From Atopostipes sp964624875 (GTDB lineage Bacteria > Bacillota > Bacilli > Lactobacillales > Carnobacteriaceae_A), in contig CAZUZA010000010.1 in the NCBI GenBank assembly GCA_964624875.1, positions 1-35,465 of the forward strand: DNA of 35,465 nt, written 5' to 3'. Positions 16,362 through 25,285 of the stretch are shown here, one piece after another. The notes beneath the pieces were generated by a model. It saw only the letters and a list, made by a program, of their open reading frames with translations. It did not search any database and was not told where the DNA came from. The number at the start of each line of letters is the position of its first letter. Within the stretch, counting starts at the first letter, position 1. Both the position numbers and the translations under genes were made by a program.

Positions 16362-17057
16362 ATGGAAACAATTATTAAAGTCGTACAAGAAAACTTAGAT
16401 ATTAACCAAAATCAGACATTAAAGTCTTCATTACATGAGGCGTTAAAGAAGACGATTGTTTTGGGAGATATCCCAGCTGGAACAAGAATTAATGAAAAAG
16501 AATTATCAGAAGCCCTAAATATTAGTCGAACGCCAATTCGTCATGCCCTTGAAAAATTAGAAGATGAGCAACTAGTTGTCAGAAAGCACGGAAGTGGTGT
16601 TGTTGTTACTGGAATTACACTAATTGATGCTATTGAAATTTTTGATATACGAAAAGCACTTGATACATTAGCGACTATTCAAGCGGCTAAGAAAATGACG
16701 CAGCAAGACTTTAAAGAGCTAGAATCTTTATTATTGGATGCGAACCATTTATATGAAAATAAAGAAACTGAGAAATTGTTAAAGAGTTTTCGTGATTTTA
16801 ACCAATTTATATATAATAAATGTGAGATGACTCGATTGACTACAATTATTCTGAATCTAAAAGAGTATACGGATTACTTCCGATTAATCTCTATCCATTC
16901 AGACGAAAGATCTGGCCCAGCTTTAAAAGGACACTGGGATATTTTCCATTCGATGAAACATAGAGATTGGGAGCATTTAACAGAGGTAGTTCATAATCAT
17001 TTAGATGATTCCGTTGAATTTATTCTAAAAGAAATGGAAGAGAGAGAAATTGAATAA
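16362..17057 (+). CDS. GntR-family (FadR/FCD type) regulator of citrate metabolism, CitO-like
   Basis: A 231-residue DNA-binding regulator. The ATG at 16362 follows GAGGAGGAG. It has an N-terminal winged helix (about residues 18-85) with INEKELSEALNISRTPIRHALEKLEDEQLV as the recognition region. A helical FCD effector domain (about 95-225) has DIRKALDTLA and later His residues (HWDIFH, VVHNHLD) of the kind that bind metal plus a carboxylate. It is divergent from citCDEFX and overlaps citG. Enterococcus faecalis CitO, a GntR-type activator of cit genes that responds to citrate, is the likely model. That role here is inferred from position. Confidence 0.85.
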   Translation: METIIKVVQENLDINQNQTLKSSLHEALKKTIVLGDIPAGTRINEKELSEALNISRTPIRHALEKLEDEQLVVRKHGSGVVVTGITLIDAIEIFDIRKALDTLATIQAAKKMTQQDFKELESLLLDANHLYENKETEKLLKSFRDFNQFIYNKCEMTRLTTIILNLKEYTDYFRLISIHSDERSGPALKGHWDIFHSMKHRDWEHLTEVVHNHLDDSVEFILKEMEEREIE

Positions 17058-17922
17058 TAAATTATTAGATCAATTGGCACAAGATAGTGTCAAAGCTTTA
17101 TTATATGAAGTACTAATTTCACCCAAACCTGGTTTAGTTGATCGCTTAAATAATGGATCCCATAATGATATGGATACTTTTACTTTTATTGACGCGATAC
17201 AAGCACTAAGCCCGTTTTTGAAACAATATCTAGAAATAGGTTACGCTCATGAAGGCACGCCTAAAGAACTTTTTGAAAAATCGCGAAAAGTTGGTTATGA
17301 AGCCGAACTTGCGATGATGGCTGCAACTCATCATATTAATACGCATAAAGGAGCGAATTTCACATTCGCGTTAATTCTTTGTGCAACAGGATATTTAATT
17401 AAATCGGAAAGCGCTAGAGTTCCGTTTAGAAAAGAAGACACGGATCGGCTGTTTGCTTATGTTTCAGAAATGAGTAAAGGCTTAGTCACACTCGACTTTA
17501 AAGATCTCGAAAAAAAAGAAAAACGAAGTTATGGTGAAACCTTGTATTTAACTTATGGCATTACGGGTATTCGTGGAGTGGCTGAAGATGGTTATCCAGT
17601 CATCACAGATTTTGTTATGCCATACTTAAGAAACACACTTTCGACAAAAAAATATGATTTAGAGAGTGTCTTACTGCATACATTGGCCTTAATCATGAGT
17701 GAATCAGAAGATACCAATTTAATTCATAGAGGTGGAATCGAAGCATACGAGACAATACGTGCTCAAGCGCAGAAGATTTATGCTGAAACGACACCCGAAA
17801 CGATTAAAGAAGCTTTTATGGCATTTGATCAAGAATTAATTGAAAAGCACTTAAGTCCAGGTGGCGCGGCAGATTTACTTTCTCTATCCATTTTCATGGC
17901 GAAATTAGAAGCTTTAATATAG
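17050..17922 (+). CDS. citG: Triphosphoribosyl-dephospho-CoA synthase CitG
   Basis: A 290-residue enzyme that joins ATP and dephospho-CoA to make the precursor of the citrate lyase prosthetic group, used by CitX. Family motifs: EVLISPKPGLVDRLNNGSHNDMD (about 20-42), INTHKGANFTFAL (about 97), GGIEAYE and SPGGAADLLSLS at the C-terminus. It starts with TTG at 17050 inside the last codons of gntR (8-base overlap), with GGAAGAGAGAG just upstream. The regulator and CitG are therefore made from one transcript, apart from the other cit genes. Confidence 0.92.
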   Translation: MNNKLLDQLAQDSVKALLYEVLISPKPGLVDRLNNGSHNDMDTFTFIDAIQALSPFLKQYLEIGYAHEGTPKELFEKSRKVGYEAELAMMAATHHINTHKGANFTFALILCATGYLIKSESARVPFRKEDTDRLFAYVSEMSKGLVTLDFKDLEKKEKRSYGETLYLTYGITGIRGVAEDGYPVITDFVMPYLRNTLSTKKYDLESVLLHTLALIMSESEDTNLIHRGGIEAYETIRAQAQKIYAETTPETIKEAFMAFDQELIEKHLSPGGAADLLSLSIFMAKLEALI

Positions 17923-17935
17923 AAGCAATTGTTTA

Positions 17936-17963
17936 TACCGTCTAGTATTTAGGCGGTTTTTTT
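17936..17963 (+). terminator. Terminator after citG
   Basis: ACCGTCTA and TAGGCGGT pair (one G-U), followed by TTTTTTT. Confidence 0.75.
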
Positions 17964-18141
17964 AAACTCTATATAAGAGAATTGAATTTTGATTATGAGA
18001 AAAAATTAATTTGAATATCAATCTAATATATTTTGTTGTAAAATAATATAAGAGATGAAAGAATACTTATTTAGATAGGCTGGTAATAAGTAATATATAT
18101 TGATCTATAAATGAAGTTGAAACAGAAGGGACAGATAATAT

Positions 18142-19146
18142 ATGCGAGTAACGATGTTACCCGGTGATGGGATCGGAAAAGAAATCGCTTCAAGTGTTAT
18201 GGATATAATAGATGCATCAGGAGCAAACTTAGAGTGGGAAATCGTCCACGCAGGAGAAGAAGTTTATAAAAACACAGGAACCCTTATACCAGATGACGTG
18301 TATGCAAGTTTAGAAAAAAATAAAGTTGGTCTAAAAGGACCAATGACAACGCCAATCGGTACAGGCTTCCGGAGCGCAAATGTATCATTACGTAAAAAGT
18401 ATGACTTATATGCCAATATTCGTCCGATTCTATCAATCGGTGAAATAGATACGTTATTTAAAGATTTAGATTTAATATTCTTTAGAGAAAATACCGAAGA
18501 TTTATACGCTGGTATTGAAAAGAAAATATCAGATGATGAAATGCATAGTATTAAAGTCATTACTCGACAAGGTAGTGAACGAATCATACGCCAAGCTTTT
18601 GAATACGCTCACGAACATAAACGAGATAGCGTAACGGTTGTTACAAAAGCGAATATTATGAAATTAACGGATGGTTTATTCTTAGATGTAGCCAGAGAAA
18701 TTGCTTCAGAATATCCAGAAGTTGAATTCAAAGAAATACTTGTAGACAACATGGCGATGCAGTTAGTAATGAATCCAAAACAATTTGATGTAATTGTGAC
18801 ACAAAATCTATATGGTGATATTTTATCGGATTTAGCAGCAGGTTTAATGGGTGGATTAGGTTTAATTCCAGGGGCAAATATTGGAACTGATATGGCTATT
18901 TTTGAACCTGTACATGGTTCCGCACCAGATATTGCCTGTAAAAATGTAGCGAATCCAACAGCTATCATCTTAAGTGGTTGTCTCATGTTAGATCATATCG
19001 GTAAAAAATCAGAAGCAGATAACATTCGAAAAGCTTTGGATAAGGTTTTAAGTCAACCTGAAAAGTTCACAAGAGACTTAGGTGGTACAGCTACCACAGA
19101 TGAGTTTACTCAAGCGATTATAAAAGAACTCGATAACTTAGCGTAA
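18142..19146 (+). CDS. NAD-type isocitrate dehydrogenase (isocitrate/isopropylmalate dehydrogenase family)
   Basis: A 334-residue beta-decarboxylating dehydrogenase, starting at an ATG behind AGAAGGGA. The substrate loop TGFRSANVSLRKKYDLYANIRP (about 73-94) and RENTEDLYAG (about 115) fit the NAD-linked isocitrate dehydrogenase group better than isopropylmalate dehydrogenase. The catalytic Lys is in VTKANIMKLTDGLF, and metal Asp residues in NLYGDILSDLAA. The cofactor loop HGSAPDIACKNVANP has the Asp-Ile pair of NAD enzymes, not the Lys-Tyr of NADP ones. It would convert isocitrate to 2-oxoglutarate. No aconitase or citrate synthase is in view. Homoisocitrate or tartrate/malate relatives are possible alternatives. 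Confidence 0.82.
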   Translation: MRVTMLPGDGIGKEIASSVMDIIDASGANLEWEIVHAGEEVYKNTGTLIPDDVYASLEKNKVGLKGPMTTPIGTGFRSANVSLRKKYDLYANIRPILSIGEIDTLFKDLDLIFFRENTEDLYAGIEKKISDDEMHSIKVITRQGSERIIRQAFEYAHEHKRDSVTVVTKANIMKLTDGLFLDVAREIASEYPEVEFKEILVDNMAMQLVMNPKQFDVIVTQNLYGDILSDLAAGLMGGLGLIPGANIGTDMAIFEPVHGSAPDIACKNVANPTAIILSGCLMLDHIGKKSEADNIRKALDKVLSQPEKFTRDLGGTATTDEFTQAIIKELDNLA

Positions 19147-19170
19147 AAACATGAATCAAAAGATATACTG

Positions 19171-19198
19171 AAGGTGGTAGAAAACCATCTTTTTTTAT
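19171..19198 (+). terminator. Terminator after isocitrate dehydrogenase
   Basis: AAGGTGGT (19171-19178) and ACCATCTT (19184-19191) form an 8-bp stem with one G-U pair, followed by TTTTT. Confidence 0.75.
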
Positions 19199-19453
19199 TT
19201 CCTATAATAGACGAATTGTTTTTGTAAGTTAGTAACTTTTATCACAATGAAAAAGAATAATAAACTATATGCGATAAAAATCAGTAAACGGCTTGTTTTA
19301 ATGGATAGTTATTTGATTTTAATCTAGACCCATAGACGTTTTTGGCGTATACTATAGTAGTTTTTTGGATAAATTGTGAAAAGTTTCAACTTCCTTTGCA
19401 TTTTATATGTGAGTGAATTAAGATATTAAGACAAGACGTAGGAGGATAAAGAG
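19199..19453 (+). other. Untranslated region before the ECF genes
   Basis: AT-rich, with no gene that I can support. TATACT at 19348-19353 could be a -10 but lacks a good -35. I do not recognise any known riboswitch consensus in the roughly 90 bases before the ECF ribosome site (GTAGGAGG), so the substrate cannot be inferred from the leader. Confidence 0.4.
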
Positions 19454-20059
19454 ATGTTGTCAAAAAATAAAAACAAACTACAAATTAAAGATTTAGTATC
19501 TGTAGGGGTTTATACAGCACTTTATTTTATTATAGTAGCATTTTCAGCCGTTGTGACTATTTTTATTTTACCAGGCTATTCATATGTATTTATTCCAGTC
19601 ATTTCAGCATTATTAGCAGGTACAATTTTTATGTTAATGGCTGCGAAAGTTCCAAGATTTGGCTCAATAACGATAATGGGTTCTATAATGGGAATATTTT
19701 TCTTACTTATGGGGAGATTCCCAGGCGCCTTTATTACGAGTATCTTATTGGCTTTATTAGCAGATGGCTTTGCTTTTATTGGTAAGTACAAAAGTAAATT
19801 TGGTTTATTAGTCAGTTATATTGTATTTTCATTTAGCTTAATCGGGCCGGTGTTACCAATGTTTTTATTCCCAAATTTATATATGGAACAATTAGTCAAA
19901 CAACGCCGTGATGCAGCTTATATTGAAGGTGCATTTGCGAATATTTCTCAAAATACATTTATTGTTTTAATTGTAGCTATTTTGATAACGGCTGTGATAG
20001 GTGGGCTCTTTGGTCAAAAAATGATGAAAAAACACTTTAAAAAAGCTGGGATTGTTTAA
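19454..20059 (+). CDS. ECF transporter S component, MptD / Trep_Strep type
   Basis: A 201-residue membrane protein with five to six helices. After a basic N-terminus (MLSKNKNKLQIKDLV) comes the S-component opening VGVYTALYFIIV. FSAVV and ILPGYSYVFIPVISALLAG follow, then the Ala/Gly-rich SIMGIFFLLMGRFPG and LLALLADGFAFIGKYKS. The layout resembles the Trep_Strep (TIGR02185) group of S components, whose substrate is not established. GTAGGAGG precedes the ATG. Its stop shares a base with the next gene's ATG (TAATG). It forms a dedicated three-gene ECF transporter with the T and A genes. Confidence 0.82.
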   Translation: MLSKNKNKLQIKDLVSVGVYTALYFIIVAFSAVVTIFILPGYSYVFIPVISALLAGTIFMLMAAKVPRFGSITIMGSIMGIFFLLMGRFPGAFITSILLALLADGFAFIGKYKSKFGLLVSYIVFSFSLIGPVLPMFLFPNLYMEQLVKQRRDAAYIEGAFANISQNTFIVLIVAILITAVIGGLFGQKMMKKHFKKAGIV

Positions 20060-20757
20060 TGGAAATAAAATTAGATCCACGAACGAAGATGTTGATGATA
20101 TTACTCGCTGCGCTTTATATTACGTTGCAGTTTGAAATGAAATTTGAAATGTTATTGGTTACAATATTTGTCCTTCCTTTTTTACTAAGTGGCTTACATA
20201 AATATTGGGTTGGCTTTTTACTTGTATTCTTCACACAGATATTAGCGAGTCTCTATCTTTTACCAAGACTGCATTCACCTTTTTTAATGTATATCGTATC
20301 CTTTCTGACAAATGGTTTTAGACTTTTATTACCGGGCATCATTGCAGGTATATATGCTATGAAAACGACGACTATTAGCGAATGGATTGCTGCTTTTAAA
20401 AAATGGCACGTTCCGAATTGGTTGATGATTCCTATTGCTGTAATGGCACGATTTTTTCCAGCAATTAAAGAAGACTATCAACATATAAAAAAAGCGATGG
20501 CTTTTCGAGGAATCGGTTCAAGTTTCAAAGATTTCTTAAAACATCCAATGCAATCATTAGAATATATTTTAATCCCACTTTTAATGAATGCGACTCAAGT
20601 AGCAGAAGACTTAACTGTCTCTGCTTTAACGAAGGGATTAAGTCTACCTGGAAAACATACGACTATTCTGAAGTTGAGTATGAGTCGATATGACTGGCTA
20701 TATTTAATGACGCTATTTATACCTTTACTGTTTAGAGTAGGAGGTTCTTTCTTATGA
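20059..20757 (+). CDS. ECF transporter transmembrane component (EcfT/CbiQ family)
   Basis: A 232-residue membrane protein with about five helices that couples the ATPase to the S component. The CbiQ-family coupling motif is clear: MARFFPAIKEDYQHIKKAMAFRGIG (about residues 130-154), containing the A-R-x3-P and A-x3-R-G elements that touch the ATPase. The N-terminus (IKLDPRTKMLMILLAAL) is the standard opening of EcfT proteins. It overlaps the S gene by one base and the ATPase gene by four (ATGA), so the three are translationally coupled. Confidence 0.9.
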   Translation: MEIKLDPRTKMLMILLAALYITLQFEMKFEMLLVTIFVLPFLLSGLHKYWVGFLLVFFTQILASLYLLPRLHSPFLMYIVSFLTNGFRLLLPGIIAGIYAMKTTTISEWIAAFKKWHVPNWLMIPIAVMARFFPAIKEDYQHIKKAMAFRGIGSSFKDFLKHPMQSLEYILIPLLMNATQVAEDLTVSALTKGLSLPGKHTTILKLSMSRYDWLYLMTLFIPLLFRVGGSFL

Positions 20758-22166
20758 AACATGCGATTTTAAGTGAAGATGTATCATTTAAATATCTAAA
20801 TACAGAATCATCTTTTTTAAAAGACATCAACTTAGATATAAAAAAGGGCGAATGTGTCTTGATCTGTGGGGCTAGTGGAAGTGGTAAATCAACATTTTCT
20901 AGATTAGTCAATGGGATTAGTCCCGATTACATAGAAGGAACATTTTCAGGAAAACTTTCAACAATGGGATTAAATACAGGAGAATCTACTATAGAAGAGT
21001 ATGTTCCAATTGTTGGTAGTGTTTTTCAAAATCCTAAGACACAACATTTTACTGTAAATTCGACTAGCGAGTTAGCCTTCCCAATGGAAAATATGGGGGA
21101 AGAATCAGAAAAAATTATAAATACAATCCAAAATAAAGCAGCTGCCTTTAACATTTCACATCTATTAGATAGAAATATGTTTGAAATTTCTGGTGGAGAA
21201 AAGCAACAAATAGCATTTGTCGCTGCGAATATGACTGAACCAGATGTGCTCGTGTTAGATGAAGTGACGAGTAATTTAGATCAAGAAGCGATTACGCGAA
21301 TTAGTGAAATGGTTGCGTATTTAAAAAACAAAGGTATGACAATATTAATTTTGGAACATCGTCTGGCATGGACAAAGGGTATTGTTGATCGCTATGTCTT
21401 GTTTAATGAAGGACAGATTAAGAAAGAATGGTCAAAAGAAGCATTTTACGAATTATCTAATGAAGAATTGCATCAATACGGTTTACGATCAATGGATTTA
21501 ACCGAACACCGTACTTTGATCAATGAGAAACTAGTTGATATTAAAGATATAGCTGATACTGGTATTTTAAAAACACAACATTTATCCGTAGGCTATCATA
21601 ACCAAACTGTTTTAGAAGGGTTAAATATTGGATTTGAACAAGGAGACATCGTCGGGGTTCTAGGTCCGAATGGGACAGGTAAATCTACACTAGCGAATAC
21701 CTTAACAGGCTTACAGCAGCCATTAAAGGGTAAAATTCTCTGGAATAATAATGAGATTCATTCCAATGATTTAATAAAGAAAAGTTATTTAGTCATGCAA
21801 GATATGAATTATCAATTATTTAGCGATTCAGTTGAAGATGAAATTCTTTTAGGAGCAAAACATCCAGAACATCTAGAAAATCTGTTAGAAGCTTTAAATT
21901 TAACACAATTTAGAGAGAGACATCCTATGAGTCTATCAGAAGGGCAAAAGCAGCGAGTAGTTATTGCTTCTGCTGTATTGTCTGGAAAAGAATTGATTGT
22001 ATTTGACGAACCAACCAGTGGACTTGATTATGAGAACATGGAAAAATTTGGCTTGTTGTTAAATAAATTGAAAAAATCCAATGCAGTAATTATCGTCATT
22101 ACCCATGATGAAGAGTTAGCTTCTAAATGGTGCGACAAAATAATTAATCTAAATAAAGTAAAATAA
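20754..22166 (+). CDS. ECF transporter fused double ATPase
   Basis: A 470-residue protein with two ABC ATPase domains in one chain. The first (about 1-235) has Walker A GASGSGKST, signature ISGGEKQQ and Walker B VLVLDEVTSNLD. The second (about 270-470) has Walker A GPNGTGKST, signature LSEGQKQRV and Walker B LIVFDEPTSGLD. Both catalytic Glu residues are present and both domains have the following His switch (EHRLAW, THDEEL), so both sites look active. Fusion of the two A subunits is typical of dedicated rather than shared ECF modules. The last gene of the operon, followed by a terminator. Confidence 0.92.
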   Translation: MKHAILSEDVSFKYLNTESSFLKDINLDIKKGECVLICGASGSGKSTFSRLVNGISPDYIEGTFSGKLSTMGLNTGESTIEEYVPIVGSVFQNPKTQHFTVNSTSELAFPMENMGEESEKIINTIQNKAAAFNISHLLDRNMFEISGGEKQQIAFVAANMTEPDVLVLDEVTSNLDQEAITRISEMVAYLKNKGMTILILEHRLAWTKGIVDRYVLFNEGQIKKEWSKEAFYELSNEELHQYGLRSMDLTEHRTLINEKLVDIKDIADTGILKTQHLSVGYHNQTVLEGLNIGFEQGDIVGVLGPNGTGKSTLANTLTGLQQPLKGKILWNNNEIHSNDLIKKSYLVMQDMNYQLFSDSVEDEILLGAKHPEHLENLLEALNLTQFRERHPMSLSEGQKQRVVIASAVLSGKELIVFDEPTSGLDYENMEKFGLLLNKLKKSNAVIIVITHDEELASKWCDKIINLNKVK

Positions 22167-22181
22167 TAGATGAAATACTTT

Positions 22182-22213
22182 AGACCTTTCAAATAAATGA
22201 GAGGTCTTTTTTT
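22182..22213 (+). terminator. Terminator after the ECF operon
   Basis: AGACCT and AGGTCT arms (with flanking partial pairing) enclose about 14 bases and are followed by TTTTTTT. Confidence 0.75.
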
Positions 22214-22267
22214 GCTGAACAAACTAAACTGTTTTGGGTTACTTGTAGAATATTATTAGAATAGAAT

Positions 22268-22300
22268 CGTATGCGCTTACAATTGTTATATATTTCACAA
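22268..22300 (+). promoter_or_regulatory. Upstream cre-Rex composite module of adhE
   Basis: CGTATGCGCTTACA (22268-22281) matches the cre consensus at 12 of 14 positions. One base later, 22283-22300 reads TTGTTA-N6-TCACAA, one mismatch from the Rex operator TTGTGA-N6-TCACAA. The arrangement repeats 109 bases downstream. Confidence 0.6.
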
Positions 22301-22376
22301 AGTAAACTGATATGAATTTTAAGTTATGTATATAGAATTCAAGAAGTTTGTATTCATTGAGGATACAGGTGTAAAA

Positions 22377-22409
22377 TGAATGCGTTTACACTTGTTAAAA
22401 GATTCACAA
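22377..22409 (+). promoter_or_regulatory. Proximal cre-Rex composite module of adhE
   Basis: TGAATGCGTTTACA (22377-22390) matches the cre consensus at 13 of 14 positions. One base later, 22392-22409 reads TTGTTA-N6-TCACAA, a Rex site with one mismatch. It ends five bases before the adhE -35 box, so Rex bound here could block polymerase when NADH is low. Confidence 0.7.
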
Positions 22410-22414
22410 AGGTC

Positions 22415-22443
22415 TTTACATCTCGGAACATTCGTTTTATAAT
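22415..22443 (+). promoter_or_regulatory. Promoter of adhE
   Basis: TTTACA (22415-22420), 17 bases, TATAAT (22438-22443): a near-consensus sigma-A promoter. Confidence 0.85.
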
Positions 22444-22484
22444 GTGAAGGAATTAACAAACAATACAAATAGGAGATGACAAAA

Positions 22485-25124
22485 ATGGTTGAAAAAGTTC
22501 AGGATCAAGTGGATAACGTTTCAGTACAAATTGATAAATTAGTTAAAAAAGGACAGAAAGCTCTCGACAACTTTAAAAGTTACTCTCAAGAAGAAATTGA
22601 CCATATTGTAGCAAAAGCATCCGTTGCTGCATTAGATCAGCACGGTAAATTAGCAAAATTAGCGATTGATGAAATCGGTCGTGGTATCTTCGAAGACAAA
22701 GCAACTAAAAACTTATTTGCTTGTGAGCATGTTACAAATCATATGCGTCATATGAAAACTGTTGGAGTCATTGATGAAGATGAAGTAAATGGAGTTGCTA
22801 CAATAGCTGAACCTTTAGGTGTTATTTGTGGAATCACACCAACAACAAACCCAACATCTACCGCTATATTTAAAGCTTTAATTTGTTTAAAAACAAGAAA
22901 TCCTATTATCTTTTCATTTCACCCAGGAGCTTTAAACTGTTCTATAGCTGCTGCAAAGGTCGTCTATGATGCTGCTGTAAAAGCTGGCGCACCGAAAGAC
23001 TGTATTCAGTGGATTTCAGAACCTTCGAAAGAAGCAACGGACGAATTAATGAATCATGCTGATATTGCGACCATTCTTGCTACAGGTGGAAATGCAATGG
23101 TTAAAGCAGCGTATTCATGTGGGAAACCAGCTCTAGGTGTAGGAGCAGGAAACGTACCAGCATATGTTGAAAAAACTTGTAACTTAAATCAAGCCGTTCA
23201 TGATATTGTCATGAGTAAATCTTTTGATAATGGCATGATCTGTGCATCAGAATCTGCAGCGATTGTTGATAAAGAAATTTATGACGATTTCAAAAAAGAA
23301 ATGGAAAGTTACCACACTTATTTTGTTGATAAGAAAGAAAAAGCTTTATTAGAAGAATATTGTTTTGGAGCAAAAGCGAATTCGAAAGAAGCACCGAATG
23401 CTTCATTAAACGCAGAAGTTGTTGGTATGGATGCAAAATTCATTGCTGAAAAAGCTGGTTTTAAAGTACCAGATAAAACAACGATTTTAGCAGTTGAGAT
23501 TGAAAATGTTGGGGAAACAGAACCAATGTCTCGTGAGAAGTTATCACCAGTATTAGGTGTTCTAAAAGCAAAATCAACAAAAGACGGAATTGAGAAGAGT
23601 CGTTTAATGGTCGAGTTCCATGGACTAGGTCACTCGGCAGCTATTCATACTGCTGACGAAGACTTGTCAAAACGTTTTGGTGAAGAAGTTAAAGCAATGC
23701 GTATTATCTGGAATTCACCTTCTACTTTTGGTGGAATTGGTGATATGTATAACGCATTTAAGCCATCTTTTACTTTAGGATGTGGTTCGTATGGGGCAAA
23801 CTCAACAGGTGATAACGTAAGTGCTCAACATTTACTAAATTATAAAAAAGTAGGGAGACGTAGAAATAATATGCAATGGTTTAAGATCCCATCAAAAATT
23901 TATTTTGAACGTGATTCTATTCAGTACTTACAAAAAATGCAAGATGTTGAGAAAGTTATGATTATTACAGACGATTCAATGGTTGAATTAGGTTTCCTAC
24001 AAAAGATTATTGAGCAATTACACTTACGTCGTAATAAAGTTGTTTATCATGTATTTACAGATGTAGAATCAGATCCCGATATTACAACAGTACATCGTGG
24101 AACAGTATCTATGCAAGAATTCCAACCGGATACGATTATTGCACTCGGTGGAGGCTCACCAATGGACGCTGCAAAAGCGATGTGGTTATTCTATGAACAA
24201 CCTGGTGTTGAGTTTTCAGATCTAGTTCAAAAATTCTCAGATATTCGAAAACGTGCATTCCGTTTCCCAGAACTAGGTAAGAAAGCAAAATTTGTGGCCA
24301 TCCCAACAACATCTGGAACAGGTTCAGAAGTTACACCATTTGCAGTTATTTCAGATAAAGAAAACAACAAAAAGTACCCATTAACGGATTACTCACTAAC
24401 ACCAACAGTTGCAATTGTTGATCCAGCATTAGTGATGTCCGTGCCGGCTTCAGTAACGGCCGACACAGGGATGGATGTTTTAACGCACGCAGTTGAAGCT
24501 TATGTTTCAGTTATGGGAAGTGATTATACAGACGGCTTAGCGTTACAAGCTATTAAACTTGTTTTTGAAAACTTAGAACAATCGGTTAAAGCAGGGGACT
24601 TTGAATCACGAGAGAAAATGCATAATGCGTCAACGATGGCTGGAATGGCCTTTGCGAATGCTTTCCTAGGCATTTCACACTCAATGGCTCATAAAGTCAG
24701 TGCACACTTCCATACGATTCATGGTCGAACAAACGCAATTTTGCTACCATATGTCATCCGCTATAACGGAACTCGTCCTTCTAAGACATCGAACTGGCCG
24801 AAATACAACACGTATCGTGCAGATGTTCATTATCAAGAAATTGCTAGAGTGCTTGGTCTACCAGCAAGTACGCCAGAAGAAGGCGTCGCATCATTCGCGA
24901 AAGCCGTCTTTGATTTAGGTGAAAAGATTGGCATTAAGATGAGTTTCAAAGGTCAAGGTGTAAACGAAGCAGAATACTTCGCGAAAACACTAGATATTGC
25001 TTATGAAGCCTTTGAAGATCAATGTACACCATGTAATCCAAGATTAGCACTTGTATCGGACATGGAAGAAATTTTAGAAGATGCATATTTAGGTTATGGT
25101 GAAAAGCCTGGTCGAATTAAATAA
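22485..25124 (+). CDS. adhE: Bifunctional acetaldehyde/alcohol dehydrogenase AdhE
   Basis: An 879-residue fusion enzyme that reduces acetyl-CoA to acetaldehyde and then to ethanol, using two NADH. It probably forms spirosome filaments as AdhE does elsewhere. The ATG at 22485 is chosen: AGGAG lies nine bases before it, whereas an in-frame ATG at 22476 directly abuts that site. The aldehyde dehydrogenase half (1 to about 440) has the catalytic Cys253 in NGMICASES. After the linker (VGRRRNNMQWFKIPSKIYFE) the iron alcohol dehydrogenase half shows GGGSPMDAAK, the metal-binding HAVEAYVS and HSMAHKVSAHFHTIHGR. Regulation appears dual, by CcpA and Rex. It is monocistronic. Confidence 0.97.
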   Translation: MVEKVQDQVDNVSVQIDKLVKKGQKALDNFKSYSQEEIDHIVAKASVAALDQHGKLAKLAIDEIGRGIFEDKATKNLFACEHVTNHMRHMKTVGVIDEDEVNGVATIAEPLGVICGITPTTNPTSTAIFKALICLKTRNPIIFSFHPGALNCSIAAAKVVYDAAVKAGAPKDCIQWISEPSKEATDELMNHADIATILATGGNAMVKAAYSCGKPALGVGAGNVPAYVEKTCNLNQAVHDIVMSKSFDNGMICASESAAIVDKEIYDDFKKEMESYHTYFVDKKEKALLEEYCFGAKANSKEAPNASLNAEVVGMDAKFIAEKAGFKVPDKTTILAVEIENVGETEPMSREKLSPVLGVLKAKSTKDGIEKSRLMVEFHGLGHSAAIHTADEDLSKRFGEEVKAMRIIWNSPSTFGGIGDMYNAFKPSFTLGCGSYGANSTGDNVSAQHLLNYKKVGRRRNNMQWFKIPSKIYFERDSIQYLQKMQDVEKVMIITDDSMVELGFLQKIIEQLHLRRNKVVYHVFTDVESDPDITTVHRGTVSMQEFQPDTIIALGGGSPMDAAKAMWLFYEQPGVEFSDLVQKFSDIRKRAFRFPELGKKAKFVAIPTTSGTGSEVTPFAVISDKENNKKYPLTDYSLTPTVAIVDPALVMSVPASVTADTGMDVLTHAVEAYVSVMGSDYTDGLALQAIKLVFENLEQSVKAGDFESREKMHNASTMAGMAFANAFLGISHSMAHKVSAHFHTIHGRTNAILLPYVIRYNGTRPSKTSNWPKYNTYRADVHYQEIARVLGLPASTPEEGVASFAKAVFDLGEKIGIKMSFKGQGVNEAEYFAKTLDIAYEAFEDQCTPCNPRLALVSDMEEILEDAYLGYGEKPGRIK

Positions 25125-25135
25125 AGAATGAACGA

Positions 25136-25172
25136 AAGAAACCATCTAGTTGAAAAATTAGGTGGTTTTTCT
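25136..25172 (+). terminator. adhE terminator
   Basis: GAAACCATCTA and TAGGTGGTTTTTC arms (one G-U pair) enclose about ten bases, with a T tract on the right arm. Confidence 0.8.
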
Positions 25173-25245
25173 CATGTTCAAGTTTTAACAACTTTATAGC
25201 AGAAGACGACACCCAGTTTTTGATCCGTAAAGTAAGAGGATAAAC

Positions 25246-25273
25246 AAAAAAACTCCTCAAATAAGGAGTTTTT
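25246..25273 (-). terminator. Terminator of the cytochrome-b5-like lipoprotein gene
   Basis: AAAAACTCCT and AGGAGTTTTT arms around a short loop, with A and T tracts on both sides, so it could act in both directions. Confidence 0.85.
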
Positions 25274-25285
25274 AATGCGTTATAA

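Noticed and set aside
19374..19391. Rex site before the ECF operon
   Set aside because: TTGTGA is perfect, but the right half reads TCAACT instead of TCACAA, so only one half-site is present.
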